The notes beneath the pieces were generated by a model. That model saw only the letters and a list, made by a program, of their open reading frames with translations, was not told the origin of the DNA and did no database searches. Shown here in pieces: positions 10,644 through 19,478 of a DNA stretch of 64,000 nucleotides (position 1 is the first letter of the stretch; each line of letters starts with the position of its first letter). A program made the translations under genes and the position numbers. Source of the DNA: Streptococcus equinus (GTDB taxonomy: Bacteria; Bacillota; Bacilli; Lactobacillales; Streptococcaceae); assembly GCF_900104225.1 (NCBI RefSeq), contig NZ_FNJK01000003.1:1-64000 (forward strand). Direction: 5' to 3'.

Positions 10644-11205
10644 TAAATTTTTGCATTGTTTTTACAAAATCAGCTTCCTGTAAGTAAAATTGAACAGCAT
10701 CATTAACTTTTTCAAGTGTGTTAGTAACAGTGATATAGTCGTCTTTGTCAAATTTTCCAAGAACATGATCGACAACTGAGCGACCTTGCTTAGGACGTCC
10801 AATACCCACTTTAATACGGTCAAATGCCTGTGTTCCTGTGTGAGCAATAATAGACTTAATACCATTATGACCACCAGCTGAACCTTTTTGACGGAGACGA
10901 ATACGCCCAACTTCCATATCCAAATCATCATAAATTACCATAAAATCTTCAATAGCAATATTATAGTAAGTCAGCAAAGCGTGAACTGCAATTCCTGAAT
11001 TATTCATAAAAGTTGTTGGTTTAACCAAGTAAACTTTCTCTCCGTTTATAAAACAAGAACCTACCTCAGCTTTAAAATTCTTTTCTTCTGAAAAAGTCAC
11101 ATTCAAATCTTTGGCTAAACGGTCAATTGCCATAAAGCCAATATTGTGTCTTGTTTCGTGATATTTACTGCCTGGGTTTCCCAGACCAACAATCATTTTT
11201 ACCAT
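10636..11205 (-). CDS. pth: Peptidyl-tRNA hydrolase
   Basis: Cleaves peptidyl-tRNAs released from stalled ribosomes. The 189-residue protein has the family signatures GLGNPG (7-12), the catalytic histidine in RHNIGF (His20), and the YDDLD...[12 protein letters not shown] segment. The gene overlaps the start of mfd and follows ychF after 77 nt. The ychF-pth-mfd order is standard in streptococci. Confidence 0.97.
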   Translation of the reverse strand: MVKMIVGLGNPGSKYHETRHNIGFMAIDRLAKDLNVTFSEEKNFKAEVGSCFINGEKVYLVKPTTFMNNSGIAVHALLTYYNIAIEDFMVIYDDLDMEVGRIRLRQKGSAGGHNGIKSIIAHTGTQAFDRIKVGIGRPKQGRSVVDHVLGKFDKDDYITVTNTLEKVNDAVQFYLQEADFVKTMQKFNG

Positions 11206-11234
11206 TATTTTTTCCTTTCAAATGCCAAAAGGGC

Positions 11235-11251
11235 TGGAAAAACTTTTTCCA
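11235..11251. repeat. Short inverted repeat between ychF and pth
   Basis: TGGAAAAA is paired with TTTTTCCA around a single base. It lies in the 77-nt gap downstream of ychF and could be a weak terminator or processing site. There is no long U-tract right after it on the minus strand. Confidence 0.35.
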
Positions 11252-11282
11252 ACCTCATTTGATGTTTTATTATGATTTTTGC

Positions 11283-12398
11283 TTAGACGTTAAAGCGGAA
11301 TTCCATGATATCACCATCTTGAACCACATAATCTTTCCCTTCTTCACGAAGACGACCTGCTTCTTTGACAGCTTTTTCAGAACCATATTTGATTAAATCA
11401 TCGTAAGACATTGTAATCGCACGGATGAATCCACGTTCGAAGTCAGAGTGAATGATACCAGCTGCTTGAGGAGCTTTAATACCGCGTTTAAATGTCCATG
11501 CACGAACTTCTTTTTCACCCGCAGTAAAGTAAGTTCCAAGACCAAGCAAGTGGTAAGCTGCACGAGTCAAACGATCGACACCTGATTCTTTCAATCCAAG
11601 ATCTTCAAGGAAGAATTCTTTATCTTCATCATCAAGTTCTGAAATTTCTTCCTCCGCACGTGCTGAGATAACAACAACTTCAGCATTTTCAGTTGCTGCG
11701 AATTCACGAATTTGTTTTACATATTCGATGTCGTCTGGGTTAGCAACTTTATCTTCATCAACGTTTGCTACATAAAGAACTGGTTTTGTTGTCAAAAGGA
11801 ACAATTGTTTAACAATTTTTTGTTCATCTTCGGTGAATTCAATTGTACGAGCTGATTTTCCATCTTCAAGTACTGGCTTGATTTTTTGAAGAACGTTAAA
11901 TTCTGCAACAGAATCTTTATCTTTTTGTGTACGTGCCACTTTTTCAACACGCGCATAGCGTTTGTTAACTGATTCTAAGTCAGCAAGAATCAATTCCAAG
12001 TTAATTGTATCAATATCAGCAAGTGGATCAACAAAAGCATCTTCACGCCCTTGTTCACGCATAACATTTTCATCATCAAATGCACGAACAACGTGAACAA
12101 TAGCATCTACTTCACGAATGTTAGCAAGGAATTTATTCCCAAGACCTTCACCACGAGATGCTCCTTTTACAATACCCGCAATATCAGTAAATTCAAAAGT
12201 TGTTGGAACTGTCTTTTTAGGTGTGATAAGTTCAGTCAATTTTTGTAGACGTTCATCTGGAACTTCTACCATACCAACGTTAGGATCAATTGTCGCGAAA
12301 GGATAGTTAGCAGCTTCCGCACCTGCCTTTGTAATCGCATTAAAAAGAGTTGATTTTCCGACGTTTGGTAAACCAACAATACCTGCTGTTAAAGCCAT
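11283..12398 (-). CDS. ychF: Redox-regulated ATPase YchF (Obg family)
   Basis: A P-loop protein of the TRAFAC class that binds ATP in preference to GTP and associates with ribosomes. The 371 residues have the P-loop GLPNVGKS at 9-16, switch motif [13 protein letters not shown], a coiled-coil insert, and a C-terminal TGS domain ending [17 protein letters not shown]. Length is normal. It is followed by pth. Upstream, a terminator separates it from the DUF951 gene. Confidence 0.97.
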   Translation of the reverse strand: MALTAGIVGLPNVGKSTLFNAITKAGAEAANYPFATIDPNVGMVEVPDERLQKLTELITPKKTVPTTFEFTDIAGIVKGASRGEGLGNKFLANIREVDAIVHVVRAFDDENVMREQGREDAFVDPLADIDTINLELILADLESVNKRYARVEKVARTQKDKDSVAEFNVLQKIKPVLEDGKSARTIEFTEDEQKIVKQLFLLTTKPVLYVANVDEDKVANPDDIEYVKQIREFAATENAEVVVISARAEEEISELDDEDKEFFLEDLGLKESGVDRLTRAAYHLLGLGTYFTAGEKEVRAWTFKRGIKAPQAAGIIHSDFERGFIRAITMSYDDLIKYGSEKAVKEAGRLREEGKDYVVQDGDIMEFRFNV

Positions 12399-12456
12399 AT
12401 TTTATTAGTCTCCGTTAAATTTATTCAATCACAACTATTATAGCATAAAATTACTC

Positions 12457-12483
12457 AAAAAAGCCTGCTATATGCGCAGACTT
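12457..12483 (-). terminator. Terminator of the DUF951 gene
   Basis: AAG.CTGC paired with GCAG.CTT (one mismatch) and a short loop. On the minus strand a run of six U follows the stem. It lies 15 nt after the DUF951 stop. Confidence 0.8.
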
Positions 12484-12497
12484 AATGATTTTAAATA

Positions 12498-12689
12498 TTA
12501 TAATACTTTCTTCAACTTGCGTTCAAAATCATGACGACTCATCATGACAATATGATCACAATTAGTGCAACGAATTTTAATATCGGCTCCGATGCGGATC
12601 ACTTCCCACTCGTTTGCCTTTTTACCAGTTGCCTTAACGGTACAAGCATGAGGTTTCTTCATTTCAACAAGACTTCCAATTTCGTACAT
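12498..12689 (-). CDS. DUF951 family protein
   Basis: A 63-residue basic protein that matches the DUF951 family by its start MYEIGSLVEMKKPHACTVK and its CTNCDHIVMMSRHDFERK motif. The single CxxC plus an earlier Cys suggest metal or nucleic-acid binding, but no function is established. It is conserved near dnaN/ychF in many Firmicutes. It begins 10 nt after the lipid-kinase-like gene, so the two are probably one transcript. Confidence 0.88.
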   Translation of the reverse strand: MYEIGSLVEMKKPHACTVKATGKKANEWEVIRIGADIKIRCTNCDHIVMMSRHDFERKLKKVL

Positions 12690-12699
12690 GATTTCTCCT

Positions 12700-13584
12700 T
12701 TACAGATAAATATAACGCTTTTGAGGTGTTAGTGTCACTTCATCCAATGACACGATTTCACCATCAATCTCTACTAAACTTTTTTCAGGTGTCCTAATGG
12801 TCACCTCTTTATACGACTGATGCTGCAGATAAGGTGAGTATTCATGAATTTTAAAAACAAGACTTAATAAAACTAACACGCGTTCCCATAAAGTGTCACC
12901 CTTAGCATAAACACAATCTAATTGTTCTGAATAAGCTGTCGCATGTGGCCAAATCATCACACCACCACCAAAATAGGTATTATTGGCAAGTGAAAAGAAA
13001 AAGTGATTATTGACCTCAACAGATTCTCCCGACTCAGTCTCCAAGCAAAGCGAAGCAAAAGCAGGCTTCTTAATCAAACATTGAATGGCTGTTATGATAT
13101 AAGTCAATTTTCCCAAATGATATTTATTAAGTCTAGCCTTTAGTTGTGACTGTTCAACATGATCAATGACCCAAGAAGCAAAACCAAGATCCAAACTATT
13201 TAATACCAGTCCGTTCTGGTAAGTATAAACAGTAATCTCTTTTGGTTCTTGCTTGGTAGACTCAATAAGACGTGTGAAATCTTTTTTCACTCCGAGAGCA
13301 CGCGCAAAATCATTTCCAGAACCAAGTGGATAATAAGCAAAAGGAAGGCTAGCTGGCCAATAATATAAAATCTTTGACAAGGTGCCATCACCACCTAGAA
13401 CTAACAATCTATCTTGATCACGCTGAAATGTTTCCAAAACGTATTTAACTTGATTTTTTTCATCATTTGGATATCGCGTTAGAAAAACAGCTATCTCTTG
13501 ATTTAGCTTATTTTTCAACGTTGTAATAACATCTTTGGCACTACGATTTCCTGAATGAGGATTAGCAATAATATAAAGTGTCAT
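12700..13584 (-). CDS. Diacylglycerol/lipid kinase family protein (YegS-like)
   Basis: A 294-residue soluble protein of the diacylglycerol kinase catalytic family. It shows the nucleotide-binding GGDGTLSK (from residue 64) and the LGSGNDFARALGV segment, with the family's beta-rich C-terminal half ending VEIDGEIVSLDEVTLTPQ. Members phosphorylate diacylglycerol or other lipids at the membrane; which lipid is not decidable here. It lies downstream of a probable small RNA whose terminator (13605-13638) separates it from dnaN. Confidence 0.88.
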   Translation of the reverse strand: MTLYIIANPHSGNRSAKDVITTLKNKLNQEIAVFLTRYPNDEKNQVKYVLETFQRDQDRLLVLGGDGTLSKILYYWPASLPFAYYPLGSGNDFARALGVKKDFTRLIESTKQEPKEITVYTYQNGLVLNSLDLGFASWVIDHVEQSQLKARLNKYHLGKLTYIITAIQCLIKKPAFASLCLETESGESVEVNNHFFFSLANNTYFGGGVMIWPHATAYSEQLDCVYAKGDTLWERVLVLLSLVFKIHEYSPYLQHQSYKEVTIRTPEKSLVEIDGEIVSLDEVTLTPQKRYIYL

Positions 13585-13604
13585 ATCAAGAGATATTATA
13601 ACAT

Positions 13605-13638
13605 AAAAAGCAAGAGCACTGTATAGACGGTGCCCTTG
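13605..13638 (-). terminator. Terminator after dnaN and the csRNA candidate
   Basis: Stem CAAGAGCAC (13611-13619) with GTGCCCTTG (13630-13638), including one G-U pair, with a 10-nt loop. On the minus strand it is followed by CTTTTTAT. It would end both dnaN read-through and the short RNA that starts near 13670. Confidence 0.85.
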
Positions 13639-13670
13639 CTGGAGATTATGAAAAAGAAAAGTTTTAGGAT
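13606..13670 (-). ncRNA. Candidate cia-dependent small RNA (csRNA)
   Basis: A transcript of about 65 nt is predicted on the minus strand, from a -10 element TATACT (13677-13682) to the terminator at 13605-13638. A perfect CiaR box lies exactly 10 nt upstream of that -10. The 5' part contains CUUUUUCAUAAUCUCC, whose complement GGAGATTATGAAAAAG resembles a ribosome-binding site plus start codon. This is the layout described for streptococcal csRNAs, which pair with Shine-Dalgarno/AUG regions. The predicted RNA is shorter than the S. pneumoniae csRNAs. No open frame explains the stretch. Expression is inferred. Confidence 0.7.
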
Positions 13671-13671
13671 G

Positions 13672-13682
13672 ATTATAGTATA
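13672..13682 (-). promoter_or_regulatory. -10 element(s) of the csRNA promoter
   Basis: On the minus strand TATACT (13677-13682) overlaps TATAAT (13672-13677). The first has the 10-nt spacing from the CiaR box seen in CiaR-activated promoters. There is no good -35, as expected for an activator-dependent promoter. Confidence 0.6.
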
Positions 13683-13692
13683 CGAATTCATC

Positions 13693-13709
13693 CTTAAAGT
13701 TTCCTTAAA
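13693..13709 (-). promoter_or_regulatory. CiaR binding site (perfect direct repeat)
   Basis: On the minus strand TTTAAG-GAAAC-TTTAAG matches the CiaR consensus TTTAAG-N5-TTTAAG exactly. It starts 5 nt after the dnaN stop codon and faces the small-RNA candidate. Confidence 0.75.
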
Positions 13710-13714
13710 GATTT

Positions 13715-14851
13715 TTAGTTTGTGCGAACAGGTGTAATCAATTGAATGAAGTTTTCAGCATCATCACCTGGCATCAACGTAAAGGGACGTACTGGAGAGA
13801 TGAAACGAATAACAACTGTTTCGCTCTTCAAAGCTTTAAGAGCTTCAATCAAATAAGTTGGGTTAAAGCTAATGGTTAAATCACTTCCTGATTGGTCAAT
13901 GATATCCAACTCTTCGTTTACTTTACCAACTTCAGGAGAGTTAACGTGAGCTGATACGCTATTATTAACAATTTCAAGTTTCACAGTTCCGTTTTGAGTA
14001 GCATTTGAAATCAAATGAGCACGTTCCATTGCTGAACGAAGAGCAACTGTATTGAACGTTACTTCTGTTTCAAATGAGTTTGTCAACAAACGGTCCGTAT
14101 CAGGATAATTTCCTTCTAGAAGACGTGTATAGAAACTAATGTAATCACTGCGGAAAAGCATTTGACTGTCTGAGAAGAATACTTCAACAGTTTCAATATC
14201 ATCTGTAAAGACTGCTGCAAATTCACGTAATGATTTACTTGGAATAACAACATTAAAGTCATTTGACGTATTTTCTAAAGTCAATCTACGTTGACTCATA
14301 CGGTGTGAGTCAGTTGCGACTGCTTTAAAATCTTTATGATCACTAAGTACCATATGAACACCAGTCAAAATTGGACGACTTTCTTGAAGACTGGCTGCAA
14401 AGGCAGTTTCAGTGATAATAGATTTCAATAATTTTGTTTCCAAAACTAATGGATTTTCAGTTTCCATTTCTTGAAGACGTGGGTAAAGATCTACGTCTTT
14501 ACCTTTTAAGGTAATTTCTGATTTACCACTTGTCAATACGATTTGATGATGCTCAATTTCTTCAAAATCTAAAGTAACATCTGGAAGACTTGAGACAATA
14601 TTAATAAAGAAATTTGCTTCTAATAGTACTGCACCGGGTGAAGTAATCAAAAGACCTGCATTTTCATTAGAAGTTGGAATAGTATTTTCAATTGAGATTT
14701 GTCCGTTTGAACCAGTTAAAGTAATGTTACTATTTTGAACTTCAATTTTGATAGTAGATAAAACTGGAATAGCATTCTTCGAAGAGATTGCTCTCTTGGT
14801 AGCATTCAATGCTTGAAGAAAGAAGGATTTATTAATTGAGAACTTTATCAT
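13715..14851 (-). CDS. dnaN: DNA polymerase III beta subunit (sliding clamp)
   Basis: Ring-forming clamp that holds the replicative polymerase on DNA. The 378-residue length gives the three clamp domains, with the conserved N-terminus MIKFSINKSFFLQALNATKR and C-terminus RPFTLMPGDDAENFIQLITPVR, where partner peptides bind. It lies next to dnaA across a 157-nt origin segment and may be transcribed from dnaA or from its own promoter in that gap. An intrinsic terminator lies about 75 nt downstream, after a CiaR box. Confidence 0.98.
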   Translation of the reverse strand: MIKFSINKSFFLQALNATKRAISSKNAIPVLSTIKIEVQNSNITLTGSNGQISIENTIPTSNENAGLLITSPGAVLLEANFFINIVSSLPDVTLDFEEIEHHQIVLTSGKSEITLKGKDVDLYPRLQEMETENPLVLETKLLKSIITETAFAASLQESRPILTGVHMVLSDHKDFKAVATDSHRMSQRRLTLENTSNDFNVVIPSKSLREFAAVFTDDIETVEVFFSDSQMLFRSDYISFYTRLLEGNYPDTDRLLTNSFETEVTFNTVALRSAMERAHLISNATQNGTVKLEIVNNSVSAHVNSPEVGKVNEELDIIDQSGSDLTISFNPTYLIEALKALKSETVVIRFISPVRPFTLMPGDDAENFIQLITPVRTN

Positions 14852-15008
14852 GAGATAACTCCTTTATTTTATAAGTATTAAATTAGTAGTAGTAGTAGGT
14901 CTTGTTTAAACTGTTGATAACTCTCAAAACGCCTGAAAAATCACAGATCAAGAGTTGTTAACAACCTGTGGATAAATTGCATTGTTTTTTATTACTTATC
15001 CACAAGTC
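14852..15008. other. oriC: oriC segment between dnaA and dnaN
   Basis: The gap contains a perfect DnaA box TTATCCACA at 14996-15004 (+), another at 14967-14975 (- strand), and a variant TGTTGATAA at 14912-14920. Five TAG triplets (14884-14898) form a DnaA-trio next to an AT-rich stretch (about 14860-14883) at the dnaN end. This order of box, trio and AT-rich DNA is that of a bacterial unwinding element, so initial strand opening probably occurs here. Confidence 0.85.
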
Positions 15009-16364
15009 CTACTTAATCTTGTTTTTGATGGTTTCAATTTCGATTCGCAAACTATCATCTTGAGCCAACATATTTTTGATTTTGTTGTAGGCATGTAGAA
15101 CGGTTGAGTGATCACGTCCACCAAATTCTTTTCCGATTTTTGGAAGTGAGTTATCTGTCATTTCACGAGCCAAATACATGGCTACCTGACGTGCTAAAAC
15201 AATATCTTGTGTACGTTTGGTTGCCTTGATTTCTTTGACAGTAACACCGTAGAATTTACCAACTTGACTTTGGATTTCGTCAATTGGGATAACGGTCATT
15301 TTCGGACCATCTTGCTTACGTGCGCGAATAGCTTCAGCTGCAATATCTACGGTAATCGTTTGAACTTTTTTGATACTTGCTACAAGGCTGATATCTTTTA
15401 GCGCTCCCTCAAGGTCACGCACATTAGAATCAAACTGTCCTGCGAGATACTCGATAGTATCTTGAGGGAAAATGTAATCGTACTCTTGTGTTTTATTAGT
15501 CAAGATAGCTACACGTGTTTCAAAATCAGGTGGTGTGATATTGATAGTCAAGCCCCATTTGAAGCGCGTGACCAAACGTTGTTCGAGGTTATCGAGGTGA
15601 TCTGGTGTACGGTCACTGGTCAGTACGATTTGCTTGTTGTTATCGTAAAGTGCATTGAAAGTATTGAAAAACTCTTCTTGTGTACCAGATAAGGTTTTTT
15701 TAGCTAATGATTGGATATCATCAATTAGCAAAACATCAAGATTACGGAATTTTTCTTTCAATTCTTCCATAGTGTCTAAACGAATATGAATAACAAATTC
15801 ATTGATAAAATTTTCCGCAGTGATGTATTTGACACGCGCTTTAGGGTTGTTTTGCAATACCGCATTACCAATGGCGTTAAGCAGATGGGTTTTTCCAAGT
15901 CCAGGTCCACCCCAGATAAATAGGGGGTTATAAGTTGTCCCTGGTGCATCAGCAACGGCATAAGACGCAGAAAAGGCCCAACGGTTTTCATCACCTTGGA
16001 CAAAGTTGTCAAAAGTATACTTGGTGTTCAAGTCTGAATCAACTTGTGGCAAGTGGCTTTTTTGTGGTGTTTGGAGAACTTGAGATGCCGTTTCTGCTAC
16101 TGCTTGTTTTGCTAAATCTTCTTCAAAGACATAGTTAACTACAATTTCAGCATTATAAACCTCAAAACCAGCCGTTAAAATGATTGGTTTTAAATTTTTA
16201 TCCCAAAACAGTTCTTTCATAGGATCCAGGTAAATTGTCGCCGTATTTTGCTCAATTTGAATTAACCGAGCATCTAAAACAAAAAATTCATAAGTTGCTT
16301 GTTTTAATTGACTTTTTGCCAGTTCAAGGACCCTATTCCAAAAAATTTGTTCATTTTCAGTCAT
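15009..16364 (-). CDS. dnaA: Chromosomal replication initiator DnaA
   Basis: AAA+ initiator that binds DnaA boxes and opens oriC. The protein has an N-terminal DnaB/DnaD-interaction domain, a linker, Walker A GGPGLGKT at about 152-159, Walker B LLIDDIQ, and a C-terminal helix-turn-helix with the DnaA signature [16 protein letters not shown] chose the ATG at 16364 ([12 protein letters not shown], 451 residues) because AAGGA lies 7 nt ahead. The ATG at 16370 is only 1 nt from that site and would add two residues. DnaA boxes upstream suggest autoregulation. Confidence 0.98.
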   Translation of the reverse strand: MTENEQIFWNRVLELAKSQLKQATYEFFVLDARLIQIEQNTATIYLDPMKELFWDKNLKPIILTAGFEVYNAEIVVNYVFEEDLAKQAVAETASQVLQTPQKSHLPQVDSDLNTKYTFDNFVQGDENRWAFSASYAVADAPGTTYNPLFIWGGPGLGKTHLLNAIGNAVLQNNPKARVKYITAENFINEFVIHIRLDTMEELKEKFRNLDVLLIDDIQSLAKKTLSGTQEEFFNTFNALYDNNKQIVLTSDRTPDHLDNLEQRLVTRFKWGLTINITPPDFETRVAILTNKTQEYDYIFPQDTIEYLAGQFDSNVRDLEGALKDISLVASIKKVQTITVDIAAEAIRARKQDGPKMTVIPIDEIQSQVGKFYGVTVKEIKATKRTQDIVLARQVAMYLAREMTDNSLPKIGKEFGGRDHSTVLHAYNKIKNMLAQDDSLRIEIETIKNKIK

Positions 16365-16378
16365 AGTCATTTCCTTTT

Positions 16379-16537
16379 TGTGGATAATTCATAAATTATT
16401 TTAACATAAAATAAAAAAGTTTTCCACAACAGTGGAAATAAAAAATCCACACTGTTTATAGAAGTTTTCCACAGGTTGTGGAAAACAAAGAAAAAGGCCT
16501 AAAATCAATGATTTTAGCCTATTTTTCTTGTGGAAAA
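16379..16537. other. oriC: DnaA-box cluster upstream of dnaA (origin / dnaA promoter region)
   Basis: This AT-rich 200-nt gap between parB and dnaA holds a perfect box TGTGGATAA at 16379-16387. It also holds the one-mismatch TTTTCCACA/TGTGGAAAA form at 16420-16428, 16465-16473, 16477-16485 and 16529-16537, on both strands. A weaker AAATCCACA lies at 16443-16451. It also holds the parB terminator. Such a cluster fits both origin function and DnaA autorepression. Confidence 0.85.
16491..16520 (-). terminator. Terminator of parB
   Basis: Arms 16495-16505 and 16511-16520 (AGGCTAAAAT type, one bulged base) enclose a 5-nt loop. On the minus strand the stem is followed by a U-run. It lies about 50 nt after the parB stop. 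Confidence 0.8.
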
Positions 16538-16567
16538 CTATGAAATTGAAAAAGAGAAATTCACAAG

Positions 16568-17350
16568 CTATTTTAGCCTGTTGATAATTCTGTTTAAGTC
16601 TTCTTCAGACTGAAAATGTAATTGTAAGTCTCCTTTAAAGCCGCTTTTGGAAAGGGATAAGGTGACAGGAAGACCTAATATTTTTGAGAGTTCTTCTTCT
16701 TGATGACGGATAAAAATATTTTTTTGATTTGTTTTAGAAGATTTTTTCTTCTTTTTGCCGGATTTTACCAATTGCTCCAGTTTGCGAACACTAATTTCTT
16801 CACTTACTATTCTTTGATACCACTTCTGCTGTTCTTTTTCATCTTTAAGTGTTAGTAGCACGCGCGCGTGACCTTGAGAAAGGTCACCTTTTTCGACGGC
16901 TTTAGAGATACTTTGGGGGAGATTTAATAAGCGCAAGCAATTGGTAATGTAGGGGCGAGATTTCCCCATAAATTGAGCCAGTTCTTCATGTGTCATTTGA
17001 TTTCTGTCTAAGAGTTGCTGATAGGCTTTGGCCTCCTCGATAGGATTGAGGTCAGAGCGCTGCAAGTTTTCGACGATAGCGAGCTGCATACTTTCTTTGT
17101 TAGAAATATCTTTAATGATTGCAGGAATTTCGCTTAGGCCAGCCATTTTAGATGCTTTTAGGCGTCTTTCTCCTGCTATGAGTTCATAACCAAAGATAGC
17201 TGATTTTCTGACAATGATAGGTTGGATTAGCCCATTAGCCTTAATAGAGCGAGAAAGTTCTTCTAATTCTTCTTGTTTAAATTCTAAGCGAGGTTGGTAT
17301 GGGTTGGGAGCAATATCGTCAATATTTATTAGGTTAAGTGTTTCAATCAT
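16568..17350 (-). CDS. parB: Chromosome partitioning protein ParB (Spo0J)
   Basis: CTP-dependent DNA clamp that loads at parS and recruits SMC. The 260 residues include the N-terminal CTP-binding domain with GERRLKASKMAGL and ENLQRSDLNPIEEAKAYQQL, a central helix-turn-helix (MTHEELAQFMGKSRPYITNC), a Lys-rich linker (KSGKKKKKSSK) and a C-terminal dimerisation part. As usual in streptococci, no parA accompanies it. Candidate parS sites lie at 19745 and 35891. Confidence 0.97.
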   Translation of the reverse strand: MIETLNLINIDDIAPNPYQPRLEFKQEELEELSRSIKANGLIQPIIVRKSAIFGYELIAGERRLKASKMAGLSEIPAIIKDISNKESMQLAIVENLQRSDLNPIEEAKAYQQLLDRNQMTHEELAQFMGKSRPYITNCLRLLNLPQSISKAVEKGDLSQGHARVLLTLKDEKEQQKWYQRIVSEEISVRKLEQLVKSGKKKKKSSKTNQKNIFIRHQEEELSKILGLPVTLSLSKSGFKGDLQLHFQSEEDLNRIINRLK

Positions 17351-17362
17351 AGTTTCTCCTCT

Positions 17363-17393
17363 AAAAAATGAAGCTGAGAGAACCCAGCCTCAT
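17363..17393 (-). terminator. Terminator between htrA and parB
   Basis: ATGAAGCTG (17368-17376) pairs with CAGCCTCAT (17385-17393), with one G-U pair. On the minus strand a U-run follows. It may end most htrA transcripts and leave parB to partial read-through or to its own promoter. Confidence 0.75.
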
Positions 17394-17422
17394 TAATTTT
17401 TATTCCTAAATTATTGATTTGA

Positions 17423-18661
17423 TTAAGAGAGATCTTGTGTGGTTTTACTTAGCTTAATTGTTTCTGTTTTCTTATCAGTACCACGATAGAAAGTTACTTT
17501 GACAGAATCTCCAGTTGAATGACCGTAAAGAATACTTTGGAGGTCTGTGGTAGAGCTAACTTCTTTATCATCGATGGCTGTGATGACATCATATTTATTA
17601 AGTGTTCCTTCAGCAGGCATACCTGATTGAACAGAAGCTACAACGACACCAGCTGTAACACTAGTTGGGATATTAAGGCGACTAATTGTTGTTGTTGGCA
17701 AATCGCTTAGATTAGCCATTTTGATGCCAAGTGCAGGACGGATTACTTTTCCGTTTGCTTCCAATTGGTTGATGATTTTGACAACGTCGTTAGATGGAAT
17801 AGCAAATCCCATACCTTCTACAGAGTTTCCAGAACCTGTATCTGATGTAGAAGAAATTTTACTTGAATTAATACCAATAACTTGACCTTCAACATTAATT
17901 AAGGCACCACCAGAGTTACCAGGGTTAATAGCTGCATCAGTTTGGATGGCATTAGTTGAGATAGTTTCACCATCGTCATTAGTCATTGTTACTGTACGGC
18001 TTAGGCTTGATACAATCCCTTGGGTTACAGAGTTCGCATAGTCTGTACCGAGCGGGCTACCAATTGCAACAGCAGTTTCACCAACAGTAATTTTATCTGA
18101 GTCAGCAAATTCAGCAACTGTTTTAACTTTATCAGAAGCAATCTTTACAACAGCAATATCAGAGTAAGTATCAGCACCTACTAAATCTCCGACAACTTTT
18201 GTACCATCAGAAAGCATGATTTCAAGTTGACTAGCACCATCAACAACGTGGTTATTAGTAACGACATAGGCAGAGTTGCCATCTTTTTTATAAATAACCC
18301 CAGAACCTTCACTTGCGATACTTAAGTCGTCATCAGAAGTATTATTATTGTTAGAATTTGAACCATCACCAAACATTTGGGCGTACAAATCATTTGATGA
18401 TGTATTTGATTGGTAATTGATGACTGATACAACAGCTTCTCCGACTTTTTCGACAGCTTTTGTTGTATCATTAGAATTTGAATAATTTACTTTACTAGTT
18501 GTGGTTTTAATACTTGAACCACTAACGTTATTGACTGATACCCCAGTCAAATCTAAAACAAGTAGTGTCCCAGCTACTCCTCCAATAAAACCAACTAAAA
18601 TAACTATTAAAGGTTTTAATAGTTTCTGGTAATTGACTTTTTTTAATTTTAATTTTTTCAT
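17423..18661 (-). CDS. htrA: Serine protease HtrA (DegP family)
   Basis: Surface quality-control protease that degrades misfolded exported proteins. In S. pneumoniae it also degrades competence peptide. The 412 residues show a cytoplasmic N-terminus, one membrane helix (about 16-36), a trypsin-like domain with the catalytic triad in [11 protein letters not shown] (His), [12 protein letters not shown] (Asp) and [11 protein letters not shown] (Ser), and one C-terminal PDZ domain. A CiaR-like box overlaps the -10 of its promoter, matching the known CiaRH control of htrA. parB follows after a terminator. Confidence 0.97.
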   Translation of the reverse strand: MKKLKLKKVNYQKLLKPLIVILVGFIGGVAGTLLVLDLTGVSVNNVSGSSIKTTTSKVNYSNSNDTTKAVEKVGEAVVSVINYQSNTSSNDLYAQMFGDGSNSNNNNTSDDDLSIASEGSGVIYKKDGNSAYVVTNNHVVDGASQLEIMLSDGTKVVGDLVGADTYSDIAVVKIASDKVKTVAEFADSDKITVGETAVAIGSPLGTDYANSVTQGIVSSLSRTVTMTNDDGETISTNAIQTDAAINPGNSGGALINVEGQVIGINSSKISSTSDTGSGNSVEGMGFAIPSNDVVKIINQLEANGKVIRPALGIKMANLSDLPTTTISRLNIPTSVTAGVVVASVQSGMPAEGTLNKYDVITAIDDKEVSSTTDLQSILYGHSTGDSVKVTFYRGTDKKTETIKLSKTTQDLS

Positions 18662-18706
18662 GTCTCGACCTCCCTTTTTTATTCACAGATAGAATATAAA
18701 AAACGA

Positions 18707-18723
18707 CTTAATTATACCTTAAA
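18707..18723 (-). promoter_or_regulatory. CiaR-like site in the htrA promoter
   Basis: On the minus strand TTTAAG-GTATA-ATTAAG matches TTTAAG-N5-TTTAAG with one mismatch. A TATAAT (18711-18716) lies inside the repeat. htrA is a well-known CiaR target in S. pneumoniae. Confidence 0.65.
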
Positions 18724-18740
18724 AGCCAAAAAAAATAAAG

Positions 18741-18836
18741 TAATCCACAGGTTGTGGAAAACTTTTTAAATATGTTTAAAAATCCCCCAATTAAGCGGAT
18801 TTTAAGCTTGTTTATAGATTGTTAACATGTGGATAA
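18741..18836. other. Additional DnaA boxes between htrA and rlmH
   Basis: TAATCCACA (18741-18749, one mismatch), TGTGGAAAA (18753-18761) and a perfect TGTGGATAA (18828-18836) lie in the 214-nt divergent gap. They extend the DnaA-box field about 2.4 kb beyond dnaA. Confidence 0.65.
18790..18806 (+). promoter_or_regulatory. Second CiaR-like direct repeat, facing rlmH
   Basis: ATTAAG-CGGAT-TTTAAG on the plus strand matches the CiaR consensus with one mismatch. No clear -10 sits 10 nt downstream, so its role is uncertain. Confidence 0.35.
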
Positions 18837-18875
18837 TGTGTGAAAAGCTTGTGAATATGTGGTAGAATAGAAAGC

Positions 18876-19355
18876 ATGAAAGTAAAAATTATTGCTGTTG
18901 GAAAATTAAAAGAAAAATACCTAAAAGATGGTATTGCTGAATATGGCAAACGCATGAGTCGTTTTGCAAAATTTGAAATTGTCGAGTTACCGGATGAAAA
19001 AACACCAGATAATGCTAGTGATGCGCAAAATAACCAAATTATGGAAAAAGAAGGTGAGCGCATTTTAGCAAAAATATCTGATCGTGATTATGTTATTGTT
19101 TTAGCGATTGAAGGGAAGCAACTCCCATCAGAAGAATTTAGCAAAGTGATTGCTGAAGCAACTTTGAGAGGATATTCAGATATTGTATTTGTCATTGGAG
19201 GAAGTCTTGGGTTAGCTGATAAAGTTAAAAAACGTGCTAATCTTAAACTAAGTTTTGGTTTATTGACACTACCCCACCAATTGATGCGTTTAGTTTTGGC
19301 AGAACAAATTTATCGAGCTTTTATGATTCAACAAGGAAGTCCCTATCATAAGTAA
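18876..19355 (+). CDS. rlmH: 23S rRNA (pseudouridine-1915-N3)-methyltransferase RlmH
   Basis: SPOUT methyltransferase that modifies position 1915 in helix 69 of 23S rRNA. At 159 residues it has normal length, with the SAM-binding knot motifs VFVIGGSLG and [21 protein letters not shown] and the C-terminal GSPYHK. A TAGAAT -10-like element lies just upstream (18863-18868). It is divergent from htrA and ends in a strong terminator. Its 3' end is a known integration target in other Firmicutes, but no element is present. Confidence 0.97.
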   Translation: MKVKIIAVGKLKEKYLKDGIAEYGKRMSRFAKFEIVELPDEKTPDNASDAQNNQIMEKEGERILAKISDRDYVIVLAIEGKQLPSEEFSKVIAEATLRGYSDIVFVIGGSLGLADKVKKRANLKLSFGLLTLPHQLMRLVLAEQIYRAFMIQQGSPYHK

Positions 19356-19426
19356 AATAAATACGTAGACAAACTCTCTTAGCAGTATAACTATTGTAAA
19401 TTTAAAGTGTGTCTGTCGACTTGAAT

Positions 19427-19478
19427 AAACTCTTAGAAATGCTGGGACAACGGTATTTCTAAGAGTTTTTATTTTTTA
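19427..19478 (+). terminator. Terminator of rlmH
   Basis: A perfect 14-bp stem (19427-19440 with 19455-19468) and 14-nt loop, followed by a long T-rich tract. Confidence 0.9.
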
